Position numbers and translations under genes: made by a program
Origin: Claveliimonas bilis
GTDB lineage: Bacteria; Bacillota; Clostridia; Lachnospirales; Lachnospiraceae
Direction: 5' to 3'
DNA length: 64,000 bases
Assembly (NCBI RefSeq): GCF_030296775.1
Contig: NZ_AP027742.1
Span: 310,001-374,000, forward strand
The notes under the pieces: model-generated
What the model was told of the DNA's origin: nothing
Seen by the model: only the letters and a program-made list of their open reading frames with translations
The model's database searches: none
Shown: positions 1 to 10,093 of the stretch, piece after piece
Layout of the letters: each line of letters opens with the position of its first letter
Position numbering within the stretch: the stretch's first letter is position 1

Positions 1-117
1 ATGGGAATTGACTCTGAGGGTATGCTGATCTCAGCAGTACATGAGGAGGACGGCCATGAAGGACTGAATCTTCTGATGGTGGATGACAGGATCCCGGCAG
101 GAGCGAAGCTCTACTAG
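1..117 (+). CDS. metG: 3' end of metG-type gene (C-terminal tRNA-binding domain), partial
   Basis: The window opens inside this gene. The last 38 residues (MGIDSEGMLIS onward, ending GAKLY) are the end of the OB-fold tRNA-binding domain found at the C-terminus of many bacterial methionyl-tRNA synthetases, where it helps grip the tRNA. The frame is open to the stop at 115-117 and is followed by a strong terminator at 149-183. The same peptide recurs in the fragment at 35687-36202. The nucleotide differences between the copies suggest that this left copy was brought by the element and restores the gene. A separate tRNA-binding protein instead of MetG cannot be excluded because the catalytic part is outside the window. 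Confidence 0.7.
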   Translation: MGIDSEGMLISAVHEEDGHEGLNLLMVDDRIPAGAKLY

Positions 118-148
118 AAAATATTTGAATAAATATCGGATCAAATGG

Positions 149-183
149 AATCCCTCTTTTTGCCTTTGGCTGAAAGAGGGATT
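149..183 (+). terminator. Intrinsic terminator after metG, left copy
   Basis: An 11-bp perfect stem (AATCCCTCTTT pairing with AAAGAGGGATT, 149-159 with 173-183) with a 13-base loop is followed by TTTCTG. It sits 32 bp after the metG stop and is duplicated at 36234-36268. Confidence 0.8.
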
Positions 184-217
184 TTCTGAAAAAGAAATGA
201 AATAAGGAGAGATAAGT

Positions 218-400
218 ATGAAACGTTACATGAACATGGCTTTGTTGTATGCTGTTTTGGCAATGGTTGGAGGAGTGTTTTATCGGGAGTTTACCAAGAT
301 AAACGGATTTACTGTTAAAACGACGCTTGCAGTGGTACATACCCATTATTTCCTTCTCGGTGTGGTATTCTTCCTTTTGCTAGTGATTGTGCCATTTTAG
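218..400 (+). pseudogene. Truncated DUF2871 membrane protein, left copy
   Basis: The first 54 or so residues (MKRYMNMALLYAVLAM, then GGVFYREFTKINGF) are the start of a DUF2871-family integral membrane protein, nearly identical to the intact 156-residue gene at 36303. Homology ends at base 381, and the frame stops at 398-400 after six unrelated residues. The transmembrane helices of the C-terminal half are missing, so this is a remnant made by the element junction. It keeps its ribosome site (AGGAG near 205) and may still be translated. Confidence 0.9.
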
Positions 401-776
401 ACTGCTATGGAAAGTTGCTTTTAGATACCTGTAAAAATGGATTTGATGAAGCAACAAAGCAGAAAATACACGGCTATCTGCAAGAGTCGGAATCAGAGGC
501 AGAGAAGAAGAATCTGAAAATAAGGCTGGAACATTATCAGAAATTTTATGAGAATGGAACGTATGAACAGAGCTGGAAATCCGGAACAGAAGCTAATTAT
601 GATATGGTAGATGGACAGGTAAATAACCAGAGCAGAAAGACGGCGGAGAATATTCCTGAGAAACTAAAGAAAATCAGTCTAAAAGACTGCGACAGAAACA
701 GATAGCAATTGCCGTAAGATCAGGGAAACCTATGCCGAAATATTTGGATTGGCAGATAGAGAGAAATGGAAAATAA
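382..776 (+). pseudogene. C-terminal remnant of an unrecognised element protein, frameshifted
   Basis: Immediately after the repeat ends, a frame opens without a start codon: it can be read from 382 (SDCAILDCYGKLLLDTCKNG) to a stop at 703-705. A shift near 680-690 brings in a second frame (QSKRLRQKQIAIAVRSGKPM, then PKYLDWQIERNGK) that ends at a stop at 774-776. The basic, glutamine-rich tail and the helical, charged body look like the C-terminus of one larger protein that lost its 5' end at the junction and gained a frameshift. I do not recognise the family. A TTG at 415 could serve as a start, but there is no ribosome site before it. Confidence 0.6.
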
Positions 777-801
777 AAGTGTTTTTTCTGAAATGGATAA
801 T

Positions 802-830
802 AAAGCTTGGGATAATATATCCTAGGCTTT
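802..830 (+). terminator. Hairpin terminator in the gap before the giant gene
   Basis: AAAGCTTGGGATA pairs with TATCCTAGGCTTT (two G-U pairs, 3-base loop), followed by CTTTTTATG. It probably ends transcription of the decayed upstream gene. The rest of 777-1154 holds no reading frame or RNA that I can recognise; it presumably contains the promoter of the giant gene. Confidence 0.65.
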
Positions 831-1154
831 CTTTTTATGCTGAAAAAGCGTAATGTATGAAATTAATAGTAGAATCAATTTTGGATTGATATTCTGGTGA
901 TAATGGGCTGAAAAGCATAGCAGCTATTTATATGCTGATTTTGTATGAAAAGCTAGATAAAAGTGAGCATCTATAGTCAATCACAGAAAGAGGGAGTATA
1001 ATCGAGATATGAAAATAAGATTGCTTATGGGACAGTAAAAGACTGAAGATACGGGAACTTTAGGATGAATGCCGTTTAAATAACAGATATTATATTTGTG
1101 TGCTCTTTTTTGGTACGGTTTGTTTGAAAAGAATAGTAAACGGAGGATTGTGTT

Positions 1155-4100
1155 ATGTGTAAAAAGGAAAATGAAAATGTTACTGTGGGAGTTTGCGATG
1201 AATTAGCTGTTGAAAAATCAAGTAGTGCTGATTCATATATTACTGAGTACATTCAAATTGATGAATTGCTTTCTGATAATGTTGAAATGTCTGCTTCGTA
1301 TAGTATAGGCATTATTATTGTGTTTGGGAAAAAGAAAGCGTTTATATCAGATATTTATTTTGATAAAAAATATTTCTCCAATCTTGAAATAAATTCTAAA
1401 AAAAATATTATGTTTTCGACAAAATACGCAACAATAATCCCCGAAGATATAAAAATACAAACATTTGAAAATGTATATCTAGTACGGTTTGTATTGGGAG
1501 GTAAAGAAATAAATGAAAAAACAGGATTTGAACAGCTTACAATCAATCATCAGTATCCTATAGAGATACTTCGTACTTATTCCAAAAAGCAATGTGTAAT
1601 GATGAAAGTATCAGAGAAAAATGTTTGTATAAAAACACTTAAGGAAGTTCCAAAGGATAAGTTGACTGATGAATTAAGGGAAGCAGTTGAGGAAGAATTG
1701 ATTCGTGAGATACAAACAGATGCTATTTTTTTCCCTTCATCATTTCCTAAATTGTTGAAAAAAGTTGGAATAGAAAACTATAGAAGATATGCTGATAGTA
1801 TAGAAGAATTTGTGAATTTATATTTGACTCCGAAGTTTTGCTTTCGCAAAAACATTGTAATTGGAGGAGTAAGGTATCCTAGCATTATTTTACTAGATAA
1901 CGGGCGGGATACGGATGAAGTTTTATTGGAACTGGTTTCTTCTAAGAAGATTAGCAATATCACATTGGATTCAGAAATTAAAGAAAAAATACAGAGGGAA
2001 TTGTTAGATTTTTTGGATGAAAATGGTGTAATATATGCTGCAAATTTTCCTAAAGTGTTACAGAAGATGGGAGTTGCCGATTACAAGAAATATGCAAGTA
2101 CAGTCGCAGGATTTGTAAAGAATTTCCTAGCTCCTAAATTTCGTTTTGAAAAAAATTATATTATCAATGGGAAAAAACACACAGGTGTAATTTTGATAAA
2201 CAATGAATCCGGAAATACTGATTCAAATTTTAAAACAATATTGGAGAATATACGCAAAAAAATAGAGGTGACTTTAGCAAAAAACATGTTTATTCAAGCA
2301 TCCTTGTTCCCGGATATTACAAAAACATGTGGTATGATTAATTTTAGAGATTACGCAGGAAGTGTGGAACTATTTATAAATACCTATTTGCCAGAGTATG
2401 AACTTAAAAAAAATGTTATTATCAGTGGTACGAAATATCCTGGATTAATAATTCGCCGTGGAGGTGAAATAGTAATAGATTATGAAAATGAGAATGGGGA
2501 AGTTAATAAGGAAAACGATAGCTCTACTGTAAATTACTACTTATTAGATCAATTATATGACGAGGGAAAGTATTATGAATATCTTTCGTCTGAAAGTATG
2601 GAAAAAATTAATTTTTGTGAATTGCCAATAGACTACATGGAGAAAACATTGTTTTGTGCTACACAATTATTATATCCAGATAAAAAAAATACTATTGTGC
2701 TTACCCCTTTTCATAAGGAACTCTTTAAGATAACCACATCACCTGAATTTGCGAAGAAATGGAAAGGTGATTCAGGATTTTCAAGTGAAATGATAGAACA
2801 ATGTGTTGATACTATGCTATTTTCCATCGAACTTCCTGTTGGAAATGCTATTGTTGTAGAAATGCTCAATAACATTGGATATTCTAGAACTCGTAATGAT
2901 AATTATGCAGGATTAACTAAACGATTTTCTTTATGCTATAATAATCTGACACCGCAGTTGTTTTTTATTAGGAGTTGTATTCATAAGGGTCAACCTGCTG
3001 TTGAAAAGGCTATTAGTGAATACATACAAATGGGAAAAGAGGCGTTGCAGTTAACCCATATTCCATTGGAAAACAAGAAAAACCTCTTGTGTTCTTTTAC
3101 TAATTTTTTAGTAGCTGTAGATAAATATATTTTTAAACTTGTTAATTTACCGGGACTTATGAAAACCAACATTATGTCGGTATATATCGATGCTGGAGAA
3201 TTGAAAGAACTTTTGAAAGTCACTGTTCTTTTGGAAGAAGATGAAGAGTCGGTGAATAACAAATTAATTAAATTATATTTCAGTTATGAAACATGTTGCG
3301 AAGAAGAAATTATTGAGTTGCTTGATAAAAAGGTAAGTTTACAACTCTTTCAGAAGATTATCTCCCTAATTTGGGAAAAGTTTGCAAATGAGAAAGAATT
3401 GCCTATTCAAATGCTTAATATTCTCTGCTGGGTATGTTTGAATGATAACGCTACGTCAATAGATGAAATATTACGTTTTCATATTATTAATAATAAATTC
3501 ACCAAATTGCATAAGCAAAAACAATTACTAAATTCGTTAGAGATTATTTATTCATTGACACAAGAAGATATATCAATGTATGTACTGTTATCCTATATTA
3601 CGACTATTGTTGCTCCAAATATGGATGAAGCTAGAATTTCTGAGGATAATTTCATAGCTATATCTAAGTGGAAGGAATACTCAAAAACAGTGGTTGATAA
3701 GATTTTCAGTGAATATGATAAGATTACTATTGAAAGAGAAAAAGACTTTGTTCAGTTGTTTAAAATTTTTAAATTAGATATTACGAATCAATTGAAGTTA
3801 CAGAAACATTATGCTGAATGGTATTTGAACAAATTGACGCTAACAGAATATAATGTAAACGAGATTAGGAAACTTCTTGATAATCTGTTTATGAAAAGAG
3901 CATATGAAGCATTCTCTGATGTTTATTTATTAGTTGAGAATATGTTCATCAATGAAGAAAGTTCAGAAATTATAATTCATGAATATATTTTATCATTAGT
4001 TGAACTTCAACGATATGTGGAGGCGATAACATATATCCAACAGAGTAATCGTATTACAAAAAATTTAAAAGAACAGTTATTGATTAATGTTATTATTGAA

Positions 4101-7100
4101 AACTTTAGAAATAATGGGATAAGTGCAAAAGCATTTGTTATTTTTGGGGATTCGTTTTCTATAGATTATGCAATTGAGTTATTGTTGGATAATATTCTGA
4201 CAAATCGTTATTACATCATTACTGGTTTAATAGCATTATATTGTAATCAGCAAGAATATATGAAGGTGTTATATCTATATCACATTTTTCAGTCAAAAAC
4301 TGAAAATGGATTTACTCGTTTGTATGCTCAGATTCGTAAGAAAATTAAGGATATAAATGGAAAATTAAGTAATCACTATGATGTTATAGAGTTGGCATTT
4401 TCAACATTATATTATGATGAATTAATGGATTTCCTCAAATGGACACAATTAATCAAAATTCCTAATTTCAAAGGATATAGGCCTACACATGCTTTTGCAT
4501 TTTTTTATAATAAAATTGTAGAAAATCCAACGGATGAAAAAACATGGACTTTGTTTTTAAGTCATTTATCAAAGCGTGTAGATATCAACGCATGGGCAAT
4601 TGTGGTCTGTGAAACAGTTTTATCAAAAAAAATTGGGTATAGTGGAAACTTAAATTCAAAATTTGCAATAAGAAATATTATTAATTTAACAAATCCACAA
4701 GAGTTGCCGTTTAACTTTTTGCCATATGTTTATGTATATTTACGTAGTACTAATGATCTGGAGATAGCTAGGGACGTTGGTTTGTTGCTGAAAAAGAAAG
4801 GTGCAACAGAACATTTAATTCAAGAGAATATTTGGAATCAAAGATATGCAAAAGTTATGGCAGAATTTAAAGGATTTTGCATTGAGCAATATAATAAGAC
4901 AGGAGATGTATCTTATTATATTATGATAGAAGCATTGGGGAGAGATTTAGAAATATCTGATTTGAAAAGCTTGGTTCGTATTTCCGGAGATAAAGCATAT
5001 GTATATAGACAAATATGTCATAATTATTTGATCTCAAAAAATACTGCTCAAACGATGGAATTATTAAATAGTTCAGAATGGAATGATATGACTTCTAGGG
5101 ATTCTGCCGTATTAAGTATTCTAAAAAAGGTATATACAGATAACGATGAGTTAATGTCATTAGAGCCTTTGCTTTGGGATGAAAGAAGTGTGGACAGATT
5201 TAAATATGATTGTGCGAAAATATTAAGTACATATCCGGAAAAAGATCAATTGTTTGCATTCGACAGTTCTTGTACTAATTTAAAATATAAGTTATTGGTG
5301 TACTCGTATATATTCAGCGTCTTATATGATGAAGATATTTATGATCGGTATGAAATGGAATATAAAGAGATATGTCAAGATGCACAATTATATAAAACCT
5401 ATTTGAGATTTTTGACAAGTTCGTTCTATGCCCAACTTGATTGGAATGTAGGATACTATTTCTTTTATAAAAAGTGGAGATATCTAAAATTATTCTTAGC
5501 CGGTGTTCTATATTCTAAGGAAAATTTTGACGATGGATTAATTGTATCTATCATGGAAAGAAAAGGGCATTACAATGATGTGTATAATGAAGCTTACATA
5601 CCATTTGTTAAAAATGTTAAAGATTTTATGGCATTTACCGATATTGAAGTCCAGGATAAAGAATACTTTCTATTCGCCTTAATGGAGGGGAAGCTGGGTA
5701 CATTTTTGAAAGAGAAAATTGGTATTCTAAAACAGTTCTCTGAAGATGAAAAAGAGGTGACTCGAAAGTTAATTGAACAAATTGATTATAGAGAAGCCAA
5801 TCGGTCCTTATATTTTTTGGTAAAGGAAGATATTGAAAGACACAATTATTCAAGTGCAATTAGTGTAGCCAAAGCGGTTTCACAGTACGCTTATGATACA
5901 ATTACGGCATTAATGGAAGATCTTAGTCTATCAGAAATAAGTCCATTGTTTGATGATATCGCATCGCAAGAAAAACCGAGCGAGGTTGTAAAAATGGTAT
6001 TAGAACTTGATACGCAAGTATTTAATAGACATGCAGCTGTTTTAATTCCTCTTATGTGTTCGCGACAATTTACATCACAAATATATGGAAATATACGACG
6101 TACAATTATACAACATAGTAAAACAGCTCCGCTTGTTCAATTGGGAAAATTAACAGAATATTTATCACGCTTTAACCATCAAGAAGCAATGGCAATTTTT
6201 AATTATATGTCCGCATTAAGAGCATGTATAGAGGAGGATCGAAACAATGCTAATGAGATCGCAACAAGTTGCGATATAAAGCAAGGAATTCCTATAGTAT
6301 GGAAACAAGAAGCAGATAATATTATTAGTTATGCATTAGGTAATGTACAAAAATTCAGGCCGGATCGAACCGTCCTTGATAGTAGTCAGGGAGCTTCAGC
6401 TGAAAAAAGAGATTTTTCTTTTATCAAGAAGTTGAAGGAAATGTTTGAGGTTGAGGACAAAATTCTTTCCTCAGAGAATGCACAGATGCTTGCTGAAAAA
6501 TACACGAATACATCTCTAACTTTAGAAGAAAGGCTTCAAGCAGCGGTAGAATTATTATGTAACTATCCCCAAATTAACGGGGAAAGAAATGATGGTACTA
6601 AGTTGCCTGCAAAAAATAGTTTGGTTCTGATGATTGGTTTGGATGCTATTTCTCCTGAAATAAGTCTTACGATTGAAGATCAACTGGAAATACTCAGTAA
6701 TCTTTATAGTAACCGGACTTTATTTTCCGAGCGGGGTGATTCTGCCAATTTAGTAAAATTAAATGAATGTTATGCTCAGTGTTTGAAGCGAAACATTTCT
6801 TTACAAGGATGGATTAATTATGCATCTGTAATTAGTGAATTTTTAAAGGATAATCATACAGGAACTGATTTTGAAGAATTAAGAAATAGAATTTTACGAC
6901 CAGCGGAAGCTTTACTTGACAGGAAAGTATCTTATGAAGAACGTTATGCAGGGTTTCGTAAATTAAAGACGATGTCACAAGACTTCGAAGAGTCTGTTTA
7001 TACTCGAAATGTGTTCGATTCAATTCAAACTGAGTGCAATAAGATAGAGGAAGGCGTCCAATTAAAGATAGATATTGTTAATTATAAGGATAAAATAACA

Positions 7101-9890
7101 GACGGTTATGTGTATTTTCTAATTGAAAATGTTGGAAAATGTACAGTAGATTTTCAGACAAAAGCTATTGAGGTGATATTAAAACAAGATAATCATCTTG
7201 GAAAGAAAATAGAAATTAATAATATATGTAATTTGCAGAGCGGATTTATTACGGGTGGAAAGGAACAATTAATTTTAAATGGATCGGAAAAATCGTTAAA
7301 CGTAAACATATCGATTATCAAAAAGGATAAAAGAGATAATTGGGATATTATCTGCTCAGCTGATAAGCCGCTGACAATTACAAACCCAGATAAGCGAATA
7401 GTTGTCAAAACACAGAATCGATATGAAGTAAAAAAGGCAGTAACTGATTCGGAAATGCTTTTTGGGAGGCAGGATCGGCAGGAAGTTTTAAGTGATACTA
7501 TTCCAACTGGTATTACGGTAATATATGGTCCATCTAGAATAGGAAAGACTTCTCTTATGAACTGGATTATGAATGATCTGGTTAAATCAAGAGGAAATGT
7601 TATGAGCATTATCTATGGTGGAGAAGGAGTCAGGGATGAAGAAAAGTATTATGAAAATAATTTTATTTCCCCATATTATCCAGTTCCTTATGATGATAAT
7701 GAAAAAATCTCGGAATATTTGCTGGTTAGCACTATAATTAAGAGTTTTACAGGAATAAGAAGATTAAGAAAGCCTGAGAAAAAAATGATTTCAGAGGAGG
7801 TTCTTCATAGAATTGTTCAAGTGTTGTCTGATGATAGTTTATCTATAATTGACCGGTATGATGAAATGAATGAGTTACTTGTTGCTCAGGAGATCGAATT
7901 ATGGATTTTACTTGATGAATTCCAACAAGTAGTAGAAAGATGGAAAAAAGTGGATTTATCTTGTGAATTTGTCAAGATATGTAAGATGCTTTCGTATGAT
8001 AGCCAGAATATGAACATAAAATTGATTGTTTGTGGATCCGACGATTTACTTCGACATATGATTCTTGAAGATAAATCTGTCTGGAGACAGGCATTTCCTT
8101 CGGATGCTCGAGTTGCGGTGGAACCGCTTCAAGAAAAGCCATTTATGAATATGATAAAGAACAGTAAAAACATTAGAGGAACAAACTTAATTTATTCAGA
8201 TTCAGCACTGCAAGCATTATATGCTTATACGGGTGGAGTTGCACTGTATGGGAAAGAAATCTGTAATGTTATTATAGAGGACATTATAGCAAATCCAGAC
8301 AAATATGCGAAACGAAAGGTTATATATGCTTCTGATGTAGCAGAGGCAACTCAGCGACTTATTGAACAACAAGAATCAAAATTAGCGGAACGATCAAGAA
8401 TTCGCGAGATTTATGAGGCAGTGACAAAAAATTTAAGACGGGATTCAGACATGCAGTATCTTTGGTACATAGCGCAGTGGTTACATACGAATACTCATCA
8501 AGATGGTTTCTCGGTAGATGAGTTTTCAAAGAAGGGAATTCTTCGAGATGAAAAAGAGATGCATGATTCTCTAGAAATTGCAGTTGCAAGAGGTATTTTG
8601 AGGGAAAAAGATTCTAAAAAAGATGGTCATATACGTTATGTTTTTAGGACTATTTTCTATTATTTTGCATTTCTTGGAAGCGCAGATGATAATTTTGATG
8701 AAAAGAAAATTTACCAAGAGGAGCAAGTAAGTCAACAATCCGAATTTGACAATAAAGAAGGATTATCCGTTGACCAAAAATTATTGGTTTATTTTTCTAA
8801 ACAAAATGCTTTGAGGCAAGCTCAATTGTTGGGTGGTCTGTTGCCGATAATTCATGATGACGCCAAAGCAAATATACGAAAAATTGTTGGTGATTGGTTC
8901 GGTGGTGATAAGTACCATAATGAGGTGCATATTAATGTTCAAAATATTACTAATACTTTGAGACAAATTGTATTGAATAATCCAGTTCCTTTACAGAATG
9001 GGAAATTGCTTCCTTCTTTGGAGGAGTATATTCCAGAATGTATTTCGGAAGAAAACCAAAAGAGAATAAATGATTTACGCGCTGAAATTGATGAGTTATC
9101 AGATGACCCCGATGCACAATCGGAGATTCGAGAAAAAGAGCAAGAATTGGAAGAACTTATGCTTCCGGCGGAAAAAGAATATACAAATGATTGTAGTAAG
9201 GCTGTTCTTGATGTTGCTTTAGAAGAAGACATTTCAGATATTCAGGATAATTACAGTATTATCAATTTGACAAAAGAAATGGTATTATCGATAAAAGAAT
9301 GTCTTCCGGAAAAATTTCATTTACAATATGAGTTTACAATATTGTTACATAAATTATTATATAAGTATAAAGAAGATAATGGAAAAGAGATTGATTTTTG
9401 TCCTGTAGCATTAATGTATTGTAAACTAATAGAAGGGTTGTTAAAAGAGTATCATGCCCGGATTTATTCTCTTCGATTATCAGATAAGGCAAAAAATCCG
9501 ATTACTATTGGAGATAAGAGATACTTTTGGAACGAATTTTTAGATGATAATGGAGAATTTGACTCGGAAAAATTTAGAAGGCTTAATTCGACAATGGGTA
9601 ATTTTACATTTCATATTGGATATTTTAATGACAAATCTGATCTTAGCAAAGGGATTGGAAGAAAAAAACCTAATATTAGACTTTTATCTACCCCTGTAGG
9701 CAATCAGAACCCAGAAGAAGAACTTAAAAAACAGTGGGAAGAACATACGGATGCAATAATGTATATTTATTTTTATCGAAATAATCTTGCCCATAATCTC
9801 GACCCTATAACAAGTAAAGAAATGGATGAGATCACAAAAATATTGTTTAATCAAGGAGAATTCGAACGTATTATCAACTTAGGTCGTTGA
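1155..9890 (+). CDS. Giant LOTUS-like / helical-repeat / STAND NTPase / HEPN protein, candidate anti-phage factor
   Basis: This 2911-residue protein has a GGAGGA ribosome site 7 bases before ATG. Domains seen: an uncharacterised N-terminus (1-165); three repeats of about 90 residues (about 171-265, 270-352, 358-440) sharing the pattern FPK(L/V)L.K.G...Y..YA.(S/T)...FV, which resemble OST-HTH/LOTUS winged helices; a long helical, probably TPR-like scaffold (about 460-1960); a beta-rich CARDB-like segment (about 1966-2090); and a P-loop NTPase with Walker A GPSRIGKTS (2125-2133) and Walker B LLDEFQ (2252-2257). Next come a coiled coil (about 2631-2672) and a C-terminal domain with the HEPN-type motif RNNLAH (R2875 to H2880). 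Known: STAND NTPases with helical sensors and nuclease effectors, such as Avs, recognise phage proteins; HEPN domains with Rx4-6H are often RNases. Inferred: the scaffold senses, the NTPase switches and HEPN cuts RNA. It stands alone, with no toxin-antitoxin partner next to it. Confidence 0.75.
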   Translation: MCKKENENVTVGVCDELAVEKSSSADSYITEYIQIDELLSDNVEMSASYSIGIIIVFGKKKAFISDIYFDKKYFSNLEINSKKNIMFSTKYATIIPEDIKIQTFENVYLVRFVLGGKEINEKTGFEQLTINHQYPIEILRTYSKKQCVMMKVSEKNVCIKTLKEVPKDKLTDELREAVEEELIREIQTDAIFFPSSFPKLLKKVGIENYRRYADSIEEFVNLYLTPKFCFRKNIVIGGVRYPSIILLDNGRDTDEVLLELVSSKKISNITLDSEIKEKIQRELLDFLDENGVIYAANFPKVLQKMGVADYKKYASTVAGFVKNFLAPKFRFEKNYIINGKKHTGVILINNESGNTDSNFKTILENIRKKIEVTLAKNMFIQASLFPDITKTCGMINFRDYAGSVELFINTYLPEYELKKNVIISGTKYPGLIIRRGGEIVIDYENENGEVNKENDSSTVNYYLLDQLYDEGKYYEYLSSESMEKINFCELPIDYMEKTLFCATQLLYPDKKNTIVLTPFHKELFKITTSPEFAKKWKGDSGFSSEMIEQCVDTMLFSIELPVGNAIVVEMLNNIGYSRTRNDNYAGLTKRFSLCYNNLTPQLFFIRSCIHKGQPAVEKAISEYIQMGKEALQLTHIPLENKKNLLCSFTNFLVAVDKYIFKLVNLPGLMKTNIMSVYIDAGELKELLKVTVLLEEDEESVNNKLIKLYFSYETCCEEEIIELLDKKVSLQLFQKIISLIWEKFANEKELPIQMLNILCWVCLNDNATSIDEILRFHIINNKFTKLHKQKQLLNSLEIIYSLTQEDISMYVLLSYITTIVAPNMDEARISEDNFIAISKWKEYSKTVVDKIFSEYDKITIEREKDFVQLFKIFKLDITNQLKLQKHYAEWYLNKLTLTEYNVNEIRKLLDNLFMKRAYEAFSDVYLLVENMFINEESSEIIIHEYILSLVELQRYVEAITYIQQSNRITKNLKEQLLINVIIENFRNNGISAKAFVIFGDSFSIDYAIELLLDNILTNRYYIITGLIALYCNQQEYMKVLYLYHIFQSKTENGFTRLYAQIRKKIKDINGKLSNHYDVIELAFSTLYYDELMDFLKWTQLIKIPNFKGYRPTHAFAFFYNKIVENPTDEKTWTLFLSHLSKRVDINAWAIVVCETVLSKKIGYSGNLNSKFAIRNIINLTNPQELPFNFLPYVYVYLRSTNDLEIARDVGLLLKKKGATEHLIQENIWNQRYAKVMAEFKGFCIEQYNKTGDVSYYIMIEALGRDLEISDLKSLVRISGDKAYVYRQICHNYLISKNTAQTMELLNSSEWNDMTSRDSAVLSILKKVYTDNDELMSLEPLLWDERSVDRFKYDCAKILSTYPEKDQLFAFDSSCTNLKYKLLVYSYIFSVLYDEDIYDRYEMEYKEICQDAQLYKTYLRFLTSSFYAQLDWNVGYYFFYKKWRYLKLFLAGVLYSKENFDDGLIVSIMERKGHYNDVYNEAYIPFVKNVKDFMAFTDIEVQDKEYFLFALMEGKLGTFLKEKIGILKQFSEDEKEVTRKLIEQIDYREANRSLYFLVKEDIERHNYSSAISVAKAVSQYAYDTITALMEDLSLSEISPLFDDIASQEKPSEVVKMVLELDTQVFNRHAAVLIPLMCSRQFTSQIYGNIRRTIIQHSKTAPLVQLGKLTEYLSRFNHQEAMAIFNYMSALRACIEEDRNNANEIATSCDIKQGIPIVWKQEADNIISYALGNVQKFRPDRTVLDSSQGASAEKRDFSFIKKLKEMFEVEDKILSSENAQMLAEKYTNTSLTLEERLQAAVELLCNYPQINGERNDGTKLPAKNSLVLMIGLDAISPEISLTIEDQLEILSNLYSNRTLFSERGDSANLVKLNECYAQCLKRNISLQGWINYASVISEFLKDNHTGTDFEELRNRILRPAEALLDRKVSYEERYAGFRKLKTMSQDFEESVYTRNVFDSIQTECNKIEEGVQLKIDIVNYKDKITDGYVYFLIENVGKCTVDFQTKAIEVILKQDNHLGKKIEINNICNLQSGFITGGKEQLILNGSEKSLNVNISIIKKDKRDNWDIICSADKPLTITNPDKRIVVKTQNRYEVKKAVTDSEMLFGRQDRQEVLSDTIPTGITVIYGPSRIGKTSLMNWIMNDLVKSRGNVMSIIYGGEGVRDEEKYYENNFISPYYPVPYDDNEKISEYLLVSTIIKSFTGIRRLRKPEKKMISEEVLHRIVQVLSDDSLSIIDRYDEMNELLVAQEIELWILLDEFQQVVERWKKVDLSCEFVKICKMLSYDSQNMNIKLIVCGSDDLLRHMILEDKSVWRQAFPSDARVAVEPLQEKPFMNMIKNSKNIRGTNLIYSDSALQALYAYTGGVALYGKEICNVIIEDIIANPDKYAKRKVIYASDVAEATQRLIEQQESKLAERSRIREIYEAVTKNLRRDSDMQYLWYIAQWLHTNTHQDGFSVDEFSKKGILRDEKEMHDSLEIAVARGILREKDSKKDGHIRYVFRTIFYYFAFLGSADDNFDEKKIYQEEQVSQQSEFDNKEGLSVDQKLLVYFSKQNALRQAQLLGGLLPIIHDDAKANIRKIVGDWFGGDKYHNEVHINVQNITNTLRQIVLNNPVPLQNGKLLPSLEEYIPECISEENQKRINDLRAEIDELSDDPDAQSEIREKEQELEELMLPAEKEYTNDCSKAVLDVALEEDISDIQDNYSIINLTKEMVLSIKECLPEKFHLQYEFTILLHKLLYKYKEDNGKEIDFCPVALMYCKLIEGLLKEYHARIYSLRLSDKAKNPITIGDKRYFWNEFLDDNGEFDSEKFRRLNSTMGNFTFHIGYFNDKSDLSKGIGRKKPNIRLLSTPVGNQNPEEELKKQWEEHTDAIMYIYFYRNNLAHNLDPITSKEMDEITKILFNQGEFERIINLGR

Positions 9891-10093
9891 TTCATAAATG
9901 TATACTGGTGATATACAATATTAGCTGGATATTAGCTGGTATATGTGTCGAATCTTGAAAAATTGTGAGTGATATGTTACCATTTAGGTACAACTAAACA
10001 GGGTTCTATCATACAATCTTACGGATGCTTTTATTTTTTATCTCGTGATTCAATGGATATGCGGGAACTACAAAAGTCAAGGAGAAAGAAAGT

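Larger units (their letters stand above)
1..381 (+). repeat. Left copy of the 36,085-bp-spaced flanking duplication
   Basis: Bases 1-381 match 36086-36466 with no gap and about seven substitutions (near 21, 36, 147, 314, 323 and two at 361-364), roughly 98 percent identity. Identity stops abruptly after base 381, inside the DUF2871 reading frame. The copy continues leftwards beyond the window. Such a long imperfect duplication is far larger than a recombinase core site and shows that the two copies have different histories. Confidence 0.95.

Noticed and set aside
1355-9232. Minus-strand frames of 60-138 codons within the giant gene
   Set aside because: They are low-complexity shadows of the AT-rich coding strand without ribosome sites.
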